Of a DNA stretch of 63,173 nucleotides, positions 34,116-43,076 are shown piece by piece (the first letter of the stretch is position 1; each line of letters begins with the position of its first letter). Source of the stretch: JAIRTY01 sp050257395 (GTDB taxonomy: Bacteria; Actinomycetota; Actinomycetes; Streptosporangiales; Streptosporangiaceae); assembly GCA_050257395.1 (NCBI GenBank), contig JBLMWU010000294.1, positions 1 to 63,173 of the forward strand. Direction: 5' to 3'. The position numbers and the translations under genes were made by a program. The notes under the pieces were generated by a model. The model saw only the letters and a program-made list of their open reading frames with translations, ran no database searches and was not told the origin of the DNA.

Positions 34116-34147
34116 GAAGGGGCCCGGGTGGCAGCCCGGGCCCCTTC
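34116..34147. terminator. Bidirectional terminator between monooxygenase and MctP genes
   Basis: Perfect 13-bp stem GAAGGGGCCCGGG / CCCGGGCCCCTTC with a 6-base loop, extendable by AGCG/CGCT with one bulge. It sits in the 62-base gap between convergent genes. Confidence 0.8.
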
Positions 34148-34165
34148 GCTCTCGGCGGGAAACGG

Positions 34166-35818
34166 TCAGGTGGCGGTGCCGGCGGCGGGCGCCGTGACCG
34201 CCTCCGGCGGCACCGGCGCGCCCTCCGGGTCGGCTTCGTAGCTGTCCGGGGTGGTCTCGTCCTGGCCGGCCGGAAGCGACAGCATCCGGAAGATCGCGGT
34301 CAGCACGACCGCCACCACCAGGTTGATGATCAGGGCGGTCAGCGCGATGTACACGGTGTGGCCGAGCCCCGGCACCATCGCCGTCGAGGCGCCGAAGTGG
34401 GAGCCGGCCACGCCGGGGGCGGGCTGGTTGTAGGCGACGATCGTGCCGTACACCATGGCCGCGGCCCAGCCGATGACCAGTGCCCACCGGTGCAGCCAGC
34501 GGGTGTACAGGCCGATCACGATGGCCGGGAAGGTCTGCAGGATCCAGATCCCGCCCAGCAGCTGCAGGTTGATGGCGAACGTCTTGCTGAGCGCGAGCAC
34601 GAAGACCAGCGCCCCCAGCTTGACGATCAGCGAGACGGTCTGGGAGACCCTGGTCTGCGTCGCCGGGCTCGCGTCGCGGTGGAAGAACTCCCGGTAGATG
34701 TTGCGGGTGAACAGGTTCGCCGCCGCGATCGACATGATCGCCGCGGGCACCAGCGCGCCGATGGCCACCGCCGCGAACGCGACGCCCGCGAACCAGCTCG
34801 GGAACATCTGCTGGAACAGGAACGGCACGGCCAGCTGGGTGTTGGCGTCGTGCGCCTTGACCGCCGCTGGCACGCCCGGCGCGGCCAGCGCCATGTACCC
34901 GAGCAGCGCCACCAGCCCGAGGACCAGGGAGTAGGCGGGCAGGATGGCCATGTTGCGGCGGATCACGTCGCGCCGCTTGGACGCGAACACGCCGGTGATC
35001 GCGTGCGGGTACATGAACAGCGCGAGCGCCGAGCCCAGCGCCAGCGAGGCGTACGCCCAGGTGGTGAGCGGGGTGGTGGTGAGCGAGCCGAACGGCTTGC
35101 CGGTCTTCGGGTTGGTCTTGGCCAGGTGGGTGCCGGCCACGCTGAAGATGTGGTTCCAGCCGCCCAGCTTGATCGGGATGTAGATGATAGCCACGATGAT
35201 CATCACGTAGATCAGCGTGTCCTTGATGAACGCGATCAGCGCGGGCGCCCGCAGGCCGGACACGAACGTGTAGGCCGCCAGCAGGATGAACGCGATGATC
35301 AGCGGCAGGTCGTTGACGAGGGCGTTGGCCGAGCTGCCGCCCACGCCCATCACCGTCAGCACCGCCTGGATGCCGACCAGCTGCAGGGCGATGTAGGGCA
35401 TGGTGGCGAGGATGCCGGTCACCGCGACGGCCAGGGCCAGGCCGCGCGAGCCGTAGCGGCCGCGGACGAAGTCGGCCGGGGTCACGTAGCCGTGGGTGCG
35501 CGCGACCGACCACAGCCGGGGCGCGAACACGAACACGATCGGGAACACGATGATCGTGTAGGGCACGGCGAAGAACCCGACCGCGCCGACCCCGAAGACC
35601 AGGGCGGGCACGGCGATGAACGTGTAGGCCGTGTACAGGTCGCCGCCGAGCAGGAACCAGGTGACGAACGTGCCGAAGCCCCGGCCGCCCAGCCCCCACT
35701 CGTCCAGGTGCAGCATGTTCTCGGCCCGCCGCCAGCGGGCGGCCGCGAACCCGACCAGGGTGACAACCAGGAACAGGACGATGAAGATGCTGAACGCGGT
35801 CACGTTGACGCCGCTCAT
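34166..35818 (-). CDS. mctP: Sodium:solute symporter, monocarboxylate uptake permease (MctP type)
   Basis: 550 residues with about 13 membrane helices. SSS-family core: WFLLGGDLYTAYTFIAVPALVFG, TPADFVRGRYGSRGLALAVAVTGI and ALIAFIKDTLIYVMIIVAI. The segment LYTAY and the coupling to a DUF3311 protein are typical of MctP, which takes up pyruvate, lactate, alanine and acetate. The C-terminal 40 residues are cytoplasmic and acidic. Start overlaps the DUF3311 stop by 4 bases, so the two genes are coupled. Confidence 0.85.
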   Translation of the reverse strand: MSGVNVTAFSIFIVLFLVVTLVGFAAARWRRAENMLHLDEWGLGGRGFGTFVTWFLLGGDLYTAYTFIAVPALVFGVGAVGFFAVPYTIIVFPIVFVFAPRLWSVARTHGYVTPADFVRGRYGSRGLALAVAVTGILATMPYIALQLVGIQAVLTVMGVGGSSANALVNDLPLIIAFILLAAYTFVSGLRAPALIAFIKDTLIYVMIIVAIIYIPIKLGGWNHIFSVAGTHLAKTNPKTGKPFGSLTTTPLTTWAYASLALGSALALFMYPHAITGVFASKRRDVIRRNMAILPAYSLVLGLVALLGYMALAAPGVPAAVKAHDANTQLAVPFLFQQMFPSWFAGVAFAAVAIGALVPAAIMSIAAANLFTRNIYREFFHRDASPATQTRVSQTVSLIVKLGALVFVLALSKTFAINLQLLGGIWILQTFPAIVIGLYTRWLHRWALVIGWAAAMVYGTIVAYNQPAPGVAGSHFGASTAMVPGLGHTVYIALTALIINLVVAVVLTAIFRMLSLPAGQDETTPDSYEADPEGAPVPPEAVTAPAAGTAT

Positions 35819-36108
35819 CGGGTGCCCTCCCCGCTGCCCGGCGCGCCCGCCTGGGCGCCGCCCTGGGCCGTCCCGCGGCGGGAGTCAGCGCTCGCCAGCC
35901 GGCTGAGGCCGTAGCAGATGGCGCCTATGACGGCGACGATGGGCACCCACAGCAGCTGGTACCAGTAGAAGAAGGGGAAGCCGCCGATGGCCGGGGTGGT
36001 GCGGGCGTAGATGGGCACCCACAGCACGGCTACTAATGTGGCGACCAGGAGAATCGCAATCACGATCCAGGGTCCGGTGCGGGTCCGTGGCCGGCTGGGC
36101 TGAGTCAT
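35815..36108 (-). CDS. DUF3311 small membrane protein
   Basis: 97 residues with two hydrophobic helices (about 12-30 and 45-68); GGFPFFYWYQLLWVPIVAVI is the DUF3311 signature. These proteins almost always precede an SSS transporter and are thought to help its assembly or function. The C-terminal 30 residues are disordered. First gene of the mctP operon; the 193-base gap upstream holds the promoter. Confidence 0.9.
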   Translation of the reverse strand: MTQPSRPRTRTGPWIVIAILLVATLVAVLWVPIYARTTPAIGGFPFFYWYQLLWVPIVAVIGAICYGLSRLASADSRRGTAQGGAQAGAPGSGEGTR

Positions 36109-36301
36109 TGTCGTCCTCTTCTGCGTGGTCGAGCCAGTCGTGACCCCCGGGCACTGGTGTGCGAGATGGGGCCACCGTCACATGGGCTCTATGCTGCGAC
36201 GCGACCGCCGGGCCTGCAATGGTTTGCGGAAGGGAATTTGTGTACCTCGCACCCGCGCGGTTACGCAGCGTTCCGATCCCAGCCGGAAAGGCGGCGGCTG
36301 C

Positions 36302-37153
36302 TCAGCCCTTGACCGCTCCCATGGTGAAGCCCTGGATGAACCGGTTGAGGAACAGGTTGTAGAGCAGGGCGACCGGCACCGCGACGATAATCGCCGACGC
36401 CATAAGCGCCTGCCAGTAGAAGACATCTCCGCGGATGAGGACGGTCGGCACGCCCACGCTCACCGTCATGCTCGAGGAACTCGACACGAATGCCAGCGCG
36501 TAGATGAAGTCCTGCATGGTGAGCGTGAACGTGAAGACCACCACGGTGAAGACGCCCGGCAGCGCGAGCGGCAGGACGGTCCGGACCACGGCACCGATCC
36601 GGCTGTAGCCGTCCACCTGCGCCTGCTCCTCGATGTCCCGGGGGACGGACTTGAAGAACCCCATCAGCAGCCAGGTCGAGAGCGGGATCGTGAAGCTGGG
36701 GTAGACGACCACCAGCGACCAGATCGAGTCCTGCAGGCCGATGACTGTAATGAGCCGGGACAGCGGCAGGAACAGCAGGGTGGGCGGCACCAGGTAGGTG
36801 ATGAAGATGCCGATCCCGACCCGTTCCCCCCACCGGCCCGCGAGCCGGGCCAGGGCGTAGGCGGCCGGCAGGCTCAGCGCCAGCGTGATCGCTACGGTGG
36901 CCACCCCGATGATCACGTTGTTGATGATGAAGCTGACGTACGGGGTGTTGTTGAGCAGGTCAGTGATGTGACCGAAGGTCAGCGGCCTGGTGAAGGTGAA
37001 CGGCCCATGACTGGTGTTGTAGAGGTCGGAGTCCTGCCGGAAGGCGGTGATGGCGGCCCACAGGAACGGGAAGCCGCAGAAGACCGCGAATGCGAGCGCC
37101 AGCAGGTACACGGCGGTCCTGCCGCGCCTGGTGCGGGGCTGGGCGAAGGTCAT
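36302..37153 (-). CDS. Carbohydrate ABC transporter permease (MalG type)
   Basis: 283 residues, six membrane helices. The EAA loop EEQAQVDGYSRIGAVVRTVLPLALPGV near residue 190 contacts the ATPase. Last gene of a four-gene sugar importer (binding protein, ATPase, two permeases). Its start overlaps the stop of the upstream permease by one base. Substrate not clear. Confidence 0.92.
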   Translation of the reverse strand: MTFAQPRTRRGRTAVYLLALAFAVFCGFPFLWAAITAFRQDSDLYNTSHGPFTFTRPLTFGHITDLLNNTPYVSFIINNVIIGVATVAITLALSLPAAYALARLAGRWGERVGIGIFITYLVPPTLLFLPLSRLITVIGLQDSIWSLVVVYPSFTIPLSTWLLMGFFKSVPRDIEEQAQVDGYSRIGAVVRTVLPLALPGVFTVVVFTFTLTMQDFIYALAFVSSSSSMTVSVGVPTVLIRGDVFYWQALMASAIIVAVPVALLYNLFLNRFIQGFTMGAVKG

Positions 37154-38094
37154 CAGGTCACCTCCGCCCGGCTAGCCGCCCGCAGCAGGATGGCGGCCAG
37201 GCCCAGCAGCACCGGGAACATGATGAGCGCATCGGCCGCGCCCACAGCCAGGTTGCCGCCGTTGATGCCCTTGTAGAAGGCCCAGCTCGCCAGTACCTGG
37301 GTGGCGTTCTCCGGGCCGCCGCCGGTCAGCACGTACACCACCGCCATGTCCGTGAAGGTGAATACGATCCCGAACAGCAGCGCCACCGTCATCACCGGGC
37401 TCAGCAGCGGCAGCGTGATGCCGAACAGCCGCCGCCAGAACCCCGCGCCGTCGACCTCGGCCGCGTCCTTGATATCGGTGGAGATCGAGGACAGGCCGGC
37501 CATCAGGATCACCGTGGCCAGCGGCACGATCCGCCACGTCTGCAGGGCGATGACGGAGCCCATCGCCAGACCGCTCGTGCCGAGGAACACGATGTGCCCG
37601 CCCGGCGGCACGATGTGCAGCAACTGCGCGAACCAGTCGAACGGGCTGAAGATCGAGTCGAGCATCCACAGCCAGATCACCGAGCTCAGCGCGACCGGCG
37701 TGGTCCACGGCATGAGCACGAGGAACCGCAGCGCCCACCTACCACGGAAATCCGCGGTCAGAACGAATGCCAGCACTGTCGAGAGCAGGACGACCAGAAT
37801 CTGCGAGACGGCGGTAAAGAGGAAGGTGTTGCGCAGGGTGGGGAAGAACACCGGGTCCCGGACGGCCGCCGCGAAGGTGGCGAAGCCGACGAAGTGCAGG
37901 CTCCGGCTGCCCACGGTGACGTCGCTGAACGCGTACAGGAACGCCAGCACCAGCGGGTAGCCGACCACCAGCACCAGGTAGACGACAGCCGGCGTGACGA
38001 GCGCGGGGCCCAGCAGGCGCTCCCGGTCAAGCAGGTAGCGCTTCCGCCGGGCGGCGGCTTCGGGCTCCCGTGCGATTTCCCGGGTGACGGTCAT
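37153..38094 (-). CDS. Carbohydrate ABC transporter permease (MalF type)
   Basis: 313 residues, about six to seven membrane helices after a basic N-terminus. The EAA loop is KDAAEVDGAGFWRRLFGITLPLLSPV near residue 210. Pairs with the MalG-type permease. Its start overlaps the ATPase stop by 4 bases. Confidence 0.92.
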   Translation of the reverse strand: MTVTREIAREPEAAARRKRYLLDRERLLGPALVTPAVVYLVLVVGYPLVLAFLYAFSDVTVGSRSLHFVGFATFAAAVRDPVFFPTLRNTFLFTAVSQILVVLLSTVLAFVLTADFRGRWALRFLVLMPWTTPVALSSVIWLWMLDSIFSPFDWFAQLLHIVPPGGHIVFLGTSGLAMGSVIALQTWRIVPLATVILMAGLSSISTDIKDAAEVDGAGFWRRLFGITLPLLSPVMTVALLFGIVFTFTDMAVVYVLTGGGPENATQVLASWAFYKGINGGNLAVGAADALIMFPVLLGLAAILLRAASRAEVT

Positions 38095-39134
38095 GACGTT
38101 CCCGCTGTGGCGCTCGTGGTGACGCGGGCGCCGGTATCGCGGTCGAAGTAACGGAGGTTTCCGGTGCTCACCGCGAAGGGCATGCGGTCCCCGACGGCGA
38201 CCGGCGTCGTCACCGTCGAGGGCAGCTTGGCGATGACCTTCGCCTCCGGGTCGACATCCGGCAGGTGGCCGTACACGTGGCGGTCCGAGCCGAGGTTCTC
38301 CACCCTCGTCACCGTGAAGCCGAATACGGTCTGGCCAGGCTGCTCACCCACAGTCGAAAGAGGCAGGAACTCCTCCGGGCGGAACCCGAGCAGCGTGCCG
38401 TCCCGGGTCAGCAGGTTCATCGGCGGCGAGCCCACGAAGGTGGCGACGAACGTGTTCGCAGGCTGGTGATAGATCTCGTCCGGGGTGCCGATCTGCTGGA
38501 TCTGCCCTTCGTTGAGCACCGCGATGCGATCACCCAGCCCCATCGCCTCCACCTGATCGTGGGTGACGTAGATGGTGGTGATGCCGACCCGCTGCTGGAA
38601 CTCCCTGAGCTCGTCCCGGGCCGAGGCGCGCAGCTTGGCGTCCAGGTTCGACAGCGGCTCGTCCAGCAGGAACACCTGCGGCTCCCGGACCAGCGCCCGG
38701 GCCAGCGCGACCCGCTGCCGCTCCCCGCCGGACAGCTGGCGTGGCTTGCGGTCGAGCAGTCGCTCGATCCCCAGCCGCGCGGCCGCCTGGCGTACCTGTT
38801 CCGGCCTCTCCTCCCGCGGGACCCCGGCGGCGGCGAGCGGGAACGCGATGTTGGCGAACACCGTCTTGTGTGGATACAGCGCGTAGCTCTGGAAGACCAT
38901 GGCGATCTTCCTGGCCCGCGGTGGGAGCTGGGTGACCACCTGGCCGCCGATGAGGACGTCCCCGCTGCTGGGGCGTTCCAGCCCGGCGATGAGGCGCAGC
39001 AGGGTGGTCTTGCCGCACCCGGACGGGCCCAGCAGGACCAGGTACTCACCCTCTCCGGTCACCAGGTCGATGCCGTCGACCGCCGTATGGGCGCCGAACT
39101 CCTTCCGCAGCGACCTGGCTTCTACGACGGCCAT
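38091..39134 (-). CDS. Sugar ABC transporter ATPase (MsiK/UgpC type)
   Basis: 347 residues. Walker A GPSGCGKTT, Q-loop in VFQSYALYPH, signature LSGGERQRVALARALV, Walker B VFLLDEPLSNLDAKLR, H-loop YVTHDQ, then a C-terminal OB-type regulatory domain (about 240-340). Many Streptomyces sugar importers share one MsiK ATPase. Here an ATPase sits inside the operon, so this importer may be self-sufficient. Confidence 0.93.
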   Translation of the reverse strand: MAVVEARSLRKEFGAHTAVDGIDLVTGEGEYLVLLGPSGCGKTTLLRLIAGLERPSSGDVLIGGQVVTQLPPRARKIAMVFQSYALYPHKTVFANIAFPLAAAGVPREERPEQVRQAAARLGIERLLDRKPRQLSGGERQRVALARALVREPQVFLLDEPLSNLDAKLRASARDELREFQQRVGITTIYVTHDQVEAMGLGDRIAVLNEGQIQQIGTPDEIYHQPANTFVATFVGSPPMNLLTRDGTLLGFRPEEFLPLSTVGEQPGQTVFGFTVTRVENLGSDRHVYGHLPDVDPEAKVIAKLPSTVTTPVAVGDRMPFAVSTGNLRYFDRDTGARVTTSATAGTS

Positions 39135-39186
39135 CGGCGGTCACCTCCCGCCGTTCCGGCCTGCCTGACTGCTGTCACGCGCCTCC

Positions 39187-40617
39187 TCACACCAGGCCCT
39201 TGGCCCGCCACTTGGTGAAGATGCTCTCGCACTGCTGCGCGGCGGACGCCACCGCCGACTTGGCTGACGCCTTCCCCTGCGCGACCGAGGCCATCATGGT
39301 CGGCAGCACATTGGTGCTGAAGATCTCACCGATCGCCGCGTTGGCCGGGCCCGGGTAGCCGACGTTCGTCGTCCACTGCTGCGCGTTGGCGAGTACCTGC
39401 AGCTTGTTCGCCGGGTGCGAGTGGAACGGGTCGTTGGCGAGCCAGCCGGGCAGGGCGGAGGCCGCCGCCGTGCTCGAGAAGGCGGGGAAGTCGTACAGCT
39501 CGGAGTTGTACACCGCGTCGTGTGCCGCCGCGACCAGATCGATCATGAACTGCTTGCACTTGTCGACGTTCTTCGCCCACGTGGGGACCATGTAGCTGCG
39601 GACCACGTGCTGGCTGGCCAGGCCCTTGCCGCCGGGGCCCTTGAGCGCGGGCACGAAGAAGATGTCGTCAGCCACGCTCGTGTTGGTGGTCTGCGCGGTC
39701 CGGTAGGCCGAGATCGAGTTGAGGATGTAGGAGAGCTGGCCGGCCACCAGGCCCTGGTTGTTGGATGCCGCGGTCCAGCTGAAGACCTCGTCCGACATCG
39801 TCTGCTTGAACAGCTTGGCCATGTAGGTGACGGCGTCGATCACCTCTGGAGAGTTCAGCGTGACTTTGCCGTTCGCGTCCTGCACGCTGCCGCCGTAGGA
39901 CCAGATGAGCGCACGGGCGGCCATGTTGGAGTCCACCTCGGCCGACATGCCGATGCCCATCCGCACGTTCTGCCTGGCCTTGATGGCGGTGCCGGCGCTC
40001 AGCAGGTCCGCGTAGGTCGTCGGGCCGCTGCCCATGCCGGCCTTCGTCCACAGCGACTTCCGGTAGTCACCGGGGTCGGGCGTCCAGGTGTGGCAGAAGG
40101 CGTAGTGCTTGCTCGTGTGCGGGTTGTAGCTGGACAGCTTGCAGAAACCGACCTGGCTGCCGTACTTGCTCTCGGCCTCCTTGACGACGTCGCTCAGGTC
40201 GTGCACCTGCGGCTCGTAAGCGGAGGCCGGGGTGATCCACTCGATCATGTCGTGCCCGGCACCGGCCGAGAACTCCGCTGCTGTCCGGGCGGGCAGGTCG
40301 GCCTGGTTGATGTGGTCGACGACCACGGTCACGCCGTTCTTCTTGCCCCAGTTCTTCGCCCACGGGTCGAACCAGGAGTCGTAGCGCGGCACGAAGTGGC
40401 TCCACAGGAGGATCTTGATCGTGCTGCTGGCCGACGATGCGCCCCCGCCGCCGACGCCGGTCGCGGTGCTGCAGGCGGCCAGGGCCGCGGGCCCTGCCGC
40501 GAGCAGCAATCCGGCAGTGCCCGACTTCTTCAGGAAGTCGCGCCGGCTGGGATGCGCGGAGGACGCCGTCACAGGCGTCCCGTCAGCCTTGGCCGCACCT
40601 TCTCTGTTCCGGCTCAC
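39187..40617 (-). CDS. Extracellular sugar-binding lipoprotein of ABC importer
   Basis: 476 residues from GTG 40617 (GAGGAG ribosome site). Tat signal with S-R-R-D-F-L-K-K (Arg25-Arg26) followed by a lipobox ending at Cys49 (ALAAC), so it is exported folded and lipid anchored. The remainder is a type I solute-binding fold (family 1/DUF-free sugar type), with KILLWSHFVPRYDSWFDPW at the mature N-terminus. First gene of the importer operon; 52 bases separate it from the ATPase. Confidence 0.88.
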   Translation of the reverse strand: MSRNREGAAKADGTPVTASSAHPSRRDFLKKSGTAGLLLAAGPAALAACSTATGVGGGGASSASSTIKILLWSHFVPRYDSWFDPWAKNWGKKNGVTVVVDHINQADLPARTAAEFSAGAGHDMIEWITPASAYEPQVHDLSDVVKEAESKYGSQVGFCKLSSYNPHTSKHYAFCHTWTPDPGDYRKSLWTKAGMGSGPTTYADLLSAGTAIKARQNVRMGIGMSAEVDSNMAARALIWSYGGSVQDANGKVTLNSPEVIDAVTYMAKLFKQTMSDEVFSWTAASNNQGLVAGQLSYILNSISAYRTAQTTNTSVADDIFFVPALKGPGGKGLASQHVVRSYMVPTWAKNVDKCKQFMIDLVAAAHDAVYNSELYDFPAFSSTAAASALPGWLANDPFHSHPANKLQVLANAQQWTTNVGYPGPANAAIGEIFSTNVLPTMMASVAQGKASAKSAVASAAQQCESIFTKWRAKGLV

Positions 40618-40700
40618 GGCAGCTCCTCGGTCCCTCTTGCCACGTGGGTCTCCGCCGGGTGGCGGACATGTCGTCCATGGTCCGATGGAAGAGCCGTTTC

Positions 40701-40714
40701 TGCAATCATTTGCA
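40701..40714 (-). promoter_or_regulatory. Palindromic candidate operator upstream of sugar importer
   Basis: TGCAA-TCAT-TTGCA is a perfect dyad in an AT-rich patch 84 bases before the binding-protein start. Shape and location resemble LacI-type sugar operators. No LacI gene is present in the window. Confidence 0.45.
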
Positions 40715-40761
40715 TGTATCGATTTGACTGCTTTGCCTATTGAGGGGATGGCGGACGCGGG

Positions 40762-41229
40762 TCATGGCCGGGTCGGCCCGGCACCGGCTGCATGGGAGGG
40801 GAGCCTGGTCAGGCTGGTAATACTGAGGTAGTCCTTGCGGGGACCGCGCACCCGCCAGCATTCCGCCAGCACGCCAGGCCCGCGTACGTGATAGCTGACG
40901 TGATAGAGGTCGTCGCCGCAATGATGCTCGGCCTGCCACCGGCCGCTGCGCAGGTCGGCCGCGTGAAACGGGCGGCCGTCTGCGAAGCGCACGTCAGCGC
41001 CCCCGCCGGGCGCCGGCAGCCAGAGCAGGCTGCGCGAGGCAGACCAGCAGCAGCCGCTCAGCCGCAGGTCGCCCGTTTCCTGGTAGCGCAGCCCGGCTTG
41101 GCCGCCTGTCCGCGGGAGGAAGCTTGCCATCCCGGCGAACGAGGCATCGGCCCCGGATCGGTGGTCGGTCAGTGATCGCTCGATGCGCCAGTAACCGCGC
41201 ACGAACGCGAGTGTGTCCGCTACCAGCAT
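40762..41229 (-). CDS. DUF6314 family protein
   Basis: 155 residues from ATG 41229 (the longer frame to 41373 is basic, low-complexity sequence). Family features: FVRGYWRIERSLTDHRSG at the N-terminus, then YQETGDLRL, SASRSLLWLP, DVRFADGRPFHAADLRSG and CGDDLYHVSYHV. A lipocalin-like beta barrel is likely. Function unknown. It shares the divergent region with bioY. Confidence 0.8.
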   Translation of the reverse strand: MLVADTLAFVRGYWRIERSLTDHRSGADASFAGMASFLPRTGGQAGLRYQETGDLRLSGCCWSASRSLLWLPAPGGGADVRFADGRPFHAADLRSGRWQAEHHCGDDLYHVSYHVRGPGVLAECWRVRGPRKDYLSITSLTRLPSHAAGAGPTRP

Positions 41230-41417
41230 GAACCGATTGTCCGCTGCCGCGCCCTTACTCGGCGGGCTGCCGGGCAACGGCTGGCGGCGGGCCTGCTGGC
41301 GCCGGGCCTGGGCCAGGCTGGCGCCCCTGGCTGGCCTGGATCGCCCCTGTTTGGCCTTGGTATGGTCCCACACGAATGCCAGACATGACGTTACGTCCCT
41401 TGCCTGAGGAGCCGCCG

Positions 41418-42044
41418 ATGTCCGACGCAGCAGCGCTGCGCCGTCACCCTCTCGTGCTCGCCGACCTGCTACCCGGGACGTTCATCCGGGATGGGCTGCT
41501 CGTCGCCGGCGCCGCCGGCTTCGTCGGGTTGCTGGCGCAGATCTCCATCCACCTGCCGTTCACCCCGGTGCCCATCACCGGCCAGACGCTCGGCGTGCTG
41601 CTGGCCGGCACCGCGCTCGGCTGGCGGCGGGCCGGCCTGTCGATGGCGCTGTACGCGCTCGCCGGGGTGGCGGGCGTGCCCTGGTTCGCGGGCGGCTCCA
41701 GCGGGTACGCGAGCGCCTCGTTCGGCTACATCGTGGGTTTCTTCGCGGCCGCGGTGCTCTGCGGCTACCTCGCCGAGCGGGGCGCGGACCGCAGCATCCT
41801 CAAGTCCGTCCCGGCCATGCTCGCCGGCGAGGTCGCCATCTACGCCTTCGGCCTCACCTGGCTGGCCCTCGACCTGCACCTGGGCGCGTCCGCGACCCTG
41901 ACCGAGGGGCTGACACCCTTCCTCGCCGGCGACCTGATCAAGGCCGCGATCGCGGCCGGGCTGCTGCCCACCGCCTGGCTGCTGGCGGGCCGCCGCGGCA
42001 GCGGCGCGGCCGGCCCGGACGCTCCCCCCGCCGGCGAGAGCTGA
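41418..42044 (+). CDS. bioY: BioY, biotin-specific S component of an ECF transporter
   Basis: 208 residues from ATG 41418 with a GAGGAG ribosome site. Six membrane helices with the BioY signature (FTPVPITGQTLGVLLAGTALGWRRAGLSMALYALAGVAGVPWF) and AGDLIKAAIAAGLLP near the C-terminus. No bioM/bioN genes lie alongside, so it either works alone, as shown for some BioY proteins, or with ECF modules elsewhere. Biotin supply fits the biotinyl carrier gene in this window. Confidence 0.9.
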   Translation: MSDAAALRRHPLVLADLLPGTFIRDGLLVAGAAGFVGLLAQISIHLPFTPVPITGQTLGVLLAGTALGWRRAGLSMALYALAGVAGVPWFAGGSSGYASASFGYIVGFFAAAVLCGYLAERGADRSILKSVPAMLAGEVAIYAFGLTWLALDLHLGASATLTEGLTPFLAGDLIKAAIAAGLLPTAWLLAGRRGSGAAGPDAPPAGES

Positions 42045-42110
42045 CGCGGCGGCTGCCTCCGGGCAGCACTGTCACGGCCGGGACCGGCCCGGGCGGGCTG
42101 GTGATTCCTG

Positions 42111-42905
42111 TCAGCCGGCGCCCGGGCTGGTCCCGTGGCGCGGGTGCAGCCGGGTGACCAGCTTGTACCGGTCGCCCCGGTACCGGGACTGGGCCCACTC
42201 GACCGGCGCCCCGGTGACGTCGTAGGCGTGCCGGGAGAGCAGCAGCAGCGGCATCCCCACATCGACCCCCAGCAGCCGGGCGTCCCGCGGGTCCGCCAGC
42301 ACGGTCTCGATGGTCTCCTCCGCCTCCGCGAGCCGGACCCCGTAGTCGGTGGCCAGCGCCTCGTACAGGGAAGCGTGCCGGTCCAGGTTGCCCAGCAGCC
42401 CGGGGAAACGGCGGGCGGGCAGGTGGGACGTGTCCACGGACATGGGCTCGCCGTCCGCCAGCCGGAGCCGGTGGATGCGCAGCACCCGGCTGCCGGGCCG
42501 GATGCCCAGCAGCGCCGCCAGGTCGTCGTCGGCGGCCACGTAGCTGGTGTCGAGGATCTTCGTCTGCGGCGTCAGCCCGTGCGCCCGCATGCCCTGGGTG
42601 TAGCTGGCCAGCTCGAGCAGCTGGGCCACCTTGGGCTTGGCCACGAAGGTGCCCTTGCCCTGCATCCGCAGCAGGCGCCCTTCCACCACCAGCTCGGCGA
42701 GCGCCTGCCGGACGGTCGTGCGCGAGGTCCGGTACTGCAGCGCCAGCTCCCGCTCGGGCGGCACCGGCGTGCCAGCGGGCATGGTCCGGATCAGCTCCAG
42801 GAGCCGCCGCTTCACCTCGTAGTACTTGGGCACCCGGTGGTCACCCGGGCTGGCGCCGGATGCGCCCTCCGGCTCGCCGTCCGGCGTGGCAGGGGAGGCC
42901 GTCAA
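42111..42905 (-). CDS. dasR: GntR/HutC-family regulator DasR
   Basis: About 264 residues from TTG 42905, chosen for an AAGGAGG ribosome site; GTG 42833 is an alternative. N-terminal winged helix (VPKYYEVKRRLLELIRTMPAGTPVPPERELA, TSRTTVRQALAELVVEGRLLRMQGKGTFVAKPKVAQ) and a UTRA effector domain (HLPARRFPGLL, LAEAEETIETVLADP). The sequence closely matches Streptomyces DasR as I recall it, the GlcNAc-responsive master regulator that binds dre sites (ACTGGTCTAGACCAGT-like). A sugar importer lies 1.5 kb away, as dasABC does in Streptomyces. Confidence 0.88.
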   Translation of the reverse strand: MTASPATPDGEPEGASGASPGDHRVPKYYEVKRRLLELIRTMPAGTPVPPERELALQYRTSRTTVRQALAELVVEGRLLRMQGKGTFVAKPKVAQLLELASYTQGMRAHGLTPQTKILDTSYVAADDDLAALLGIRPGSRVLRIHRLRLADGEPMSVDTSHLPARRFPGLLGNLDRHASLYEALATDYGVRLAEAEETIETVLADPRDARLLGVDVGMPLLLLSRHAYDVTGAPVEWAQSRYRGDRYKLVTRLHPRHGTSPGAG

Positions 42906-43043
42906 CTCACCCTCCTTCCCGCGGGGCGGGCTATCCGGACATGATGGCAGGTGGCGCCGGCCCGGCAAACAGCAGGCTGCCTGCTGGCGAACGGCGGGTG
43001 CCGCCGGCCGCGCCGCGGGCGTGCCCGGTTTCCGCCTGCCTGG

Positions 43044-43076
43044 CCAGGTGTGACCAGGTGCGATGATAACCAGGTG
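43044..43076 (+). promoter_or_regulatory. Three CCAGGTG direct repeats before pdtaS
   Basis: CCAGGTG occurs at 43044-43050, 43054-43060 and 43070-43076. The first two are one helical turn apart, and the third includes the GTG start codon. A binding site or a repeat-derived start region is possible. Confidence 0.4.
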
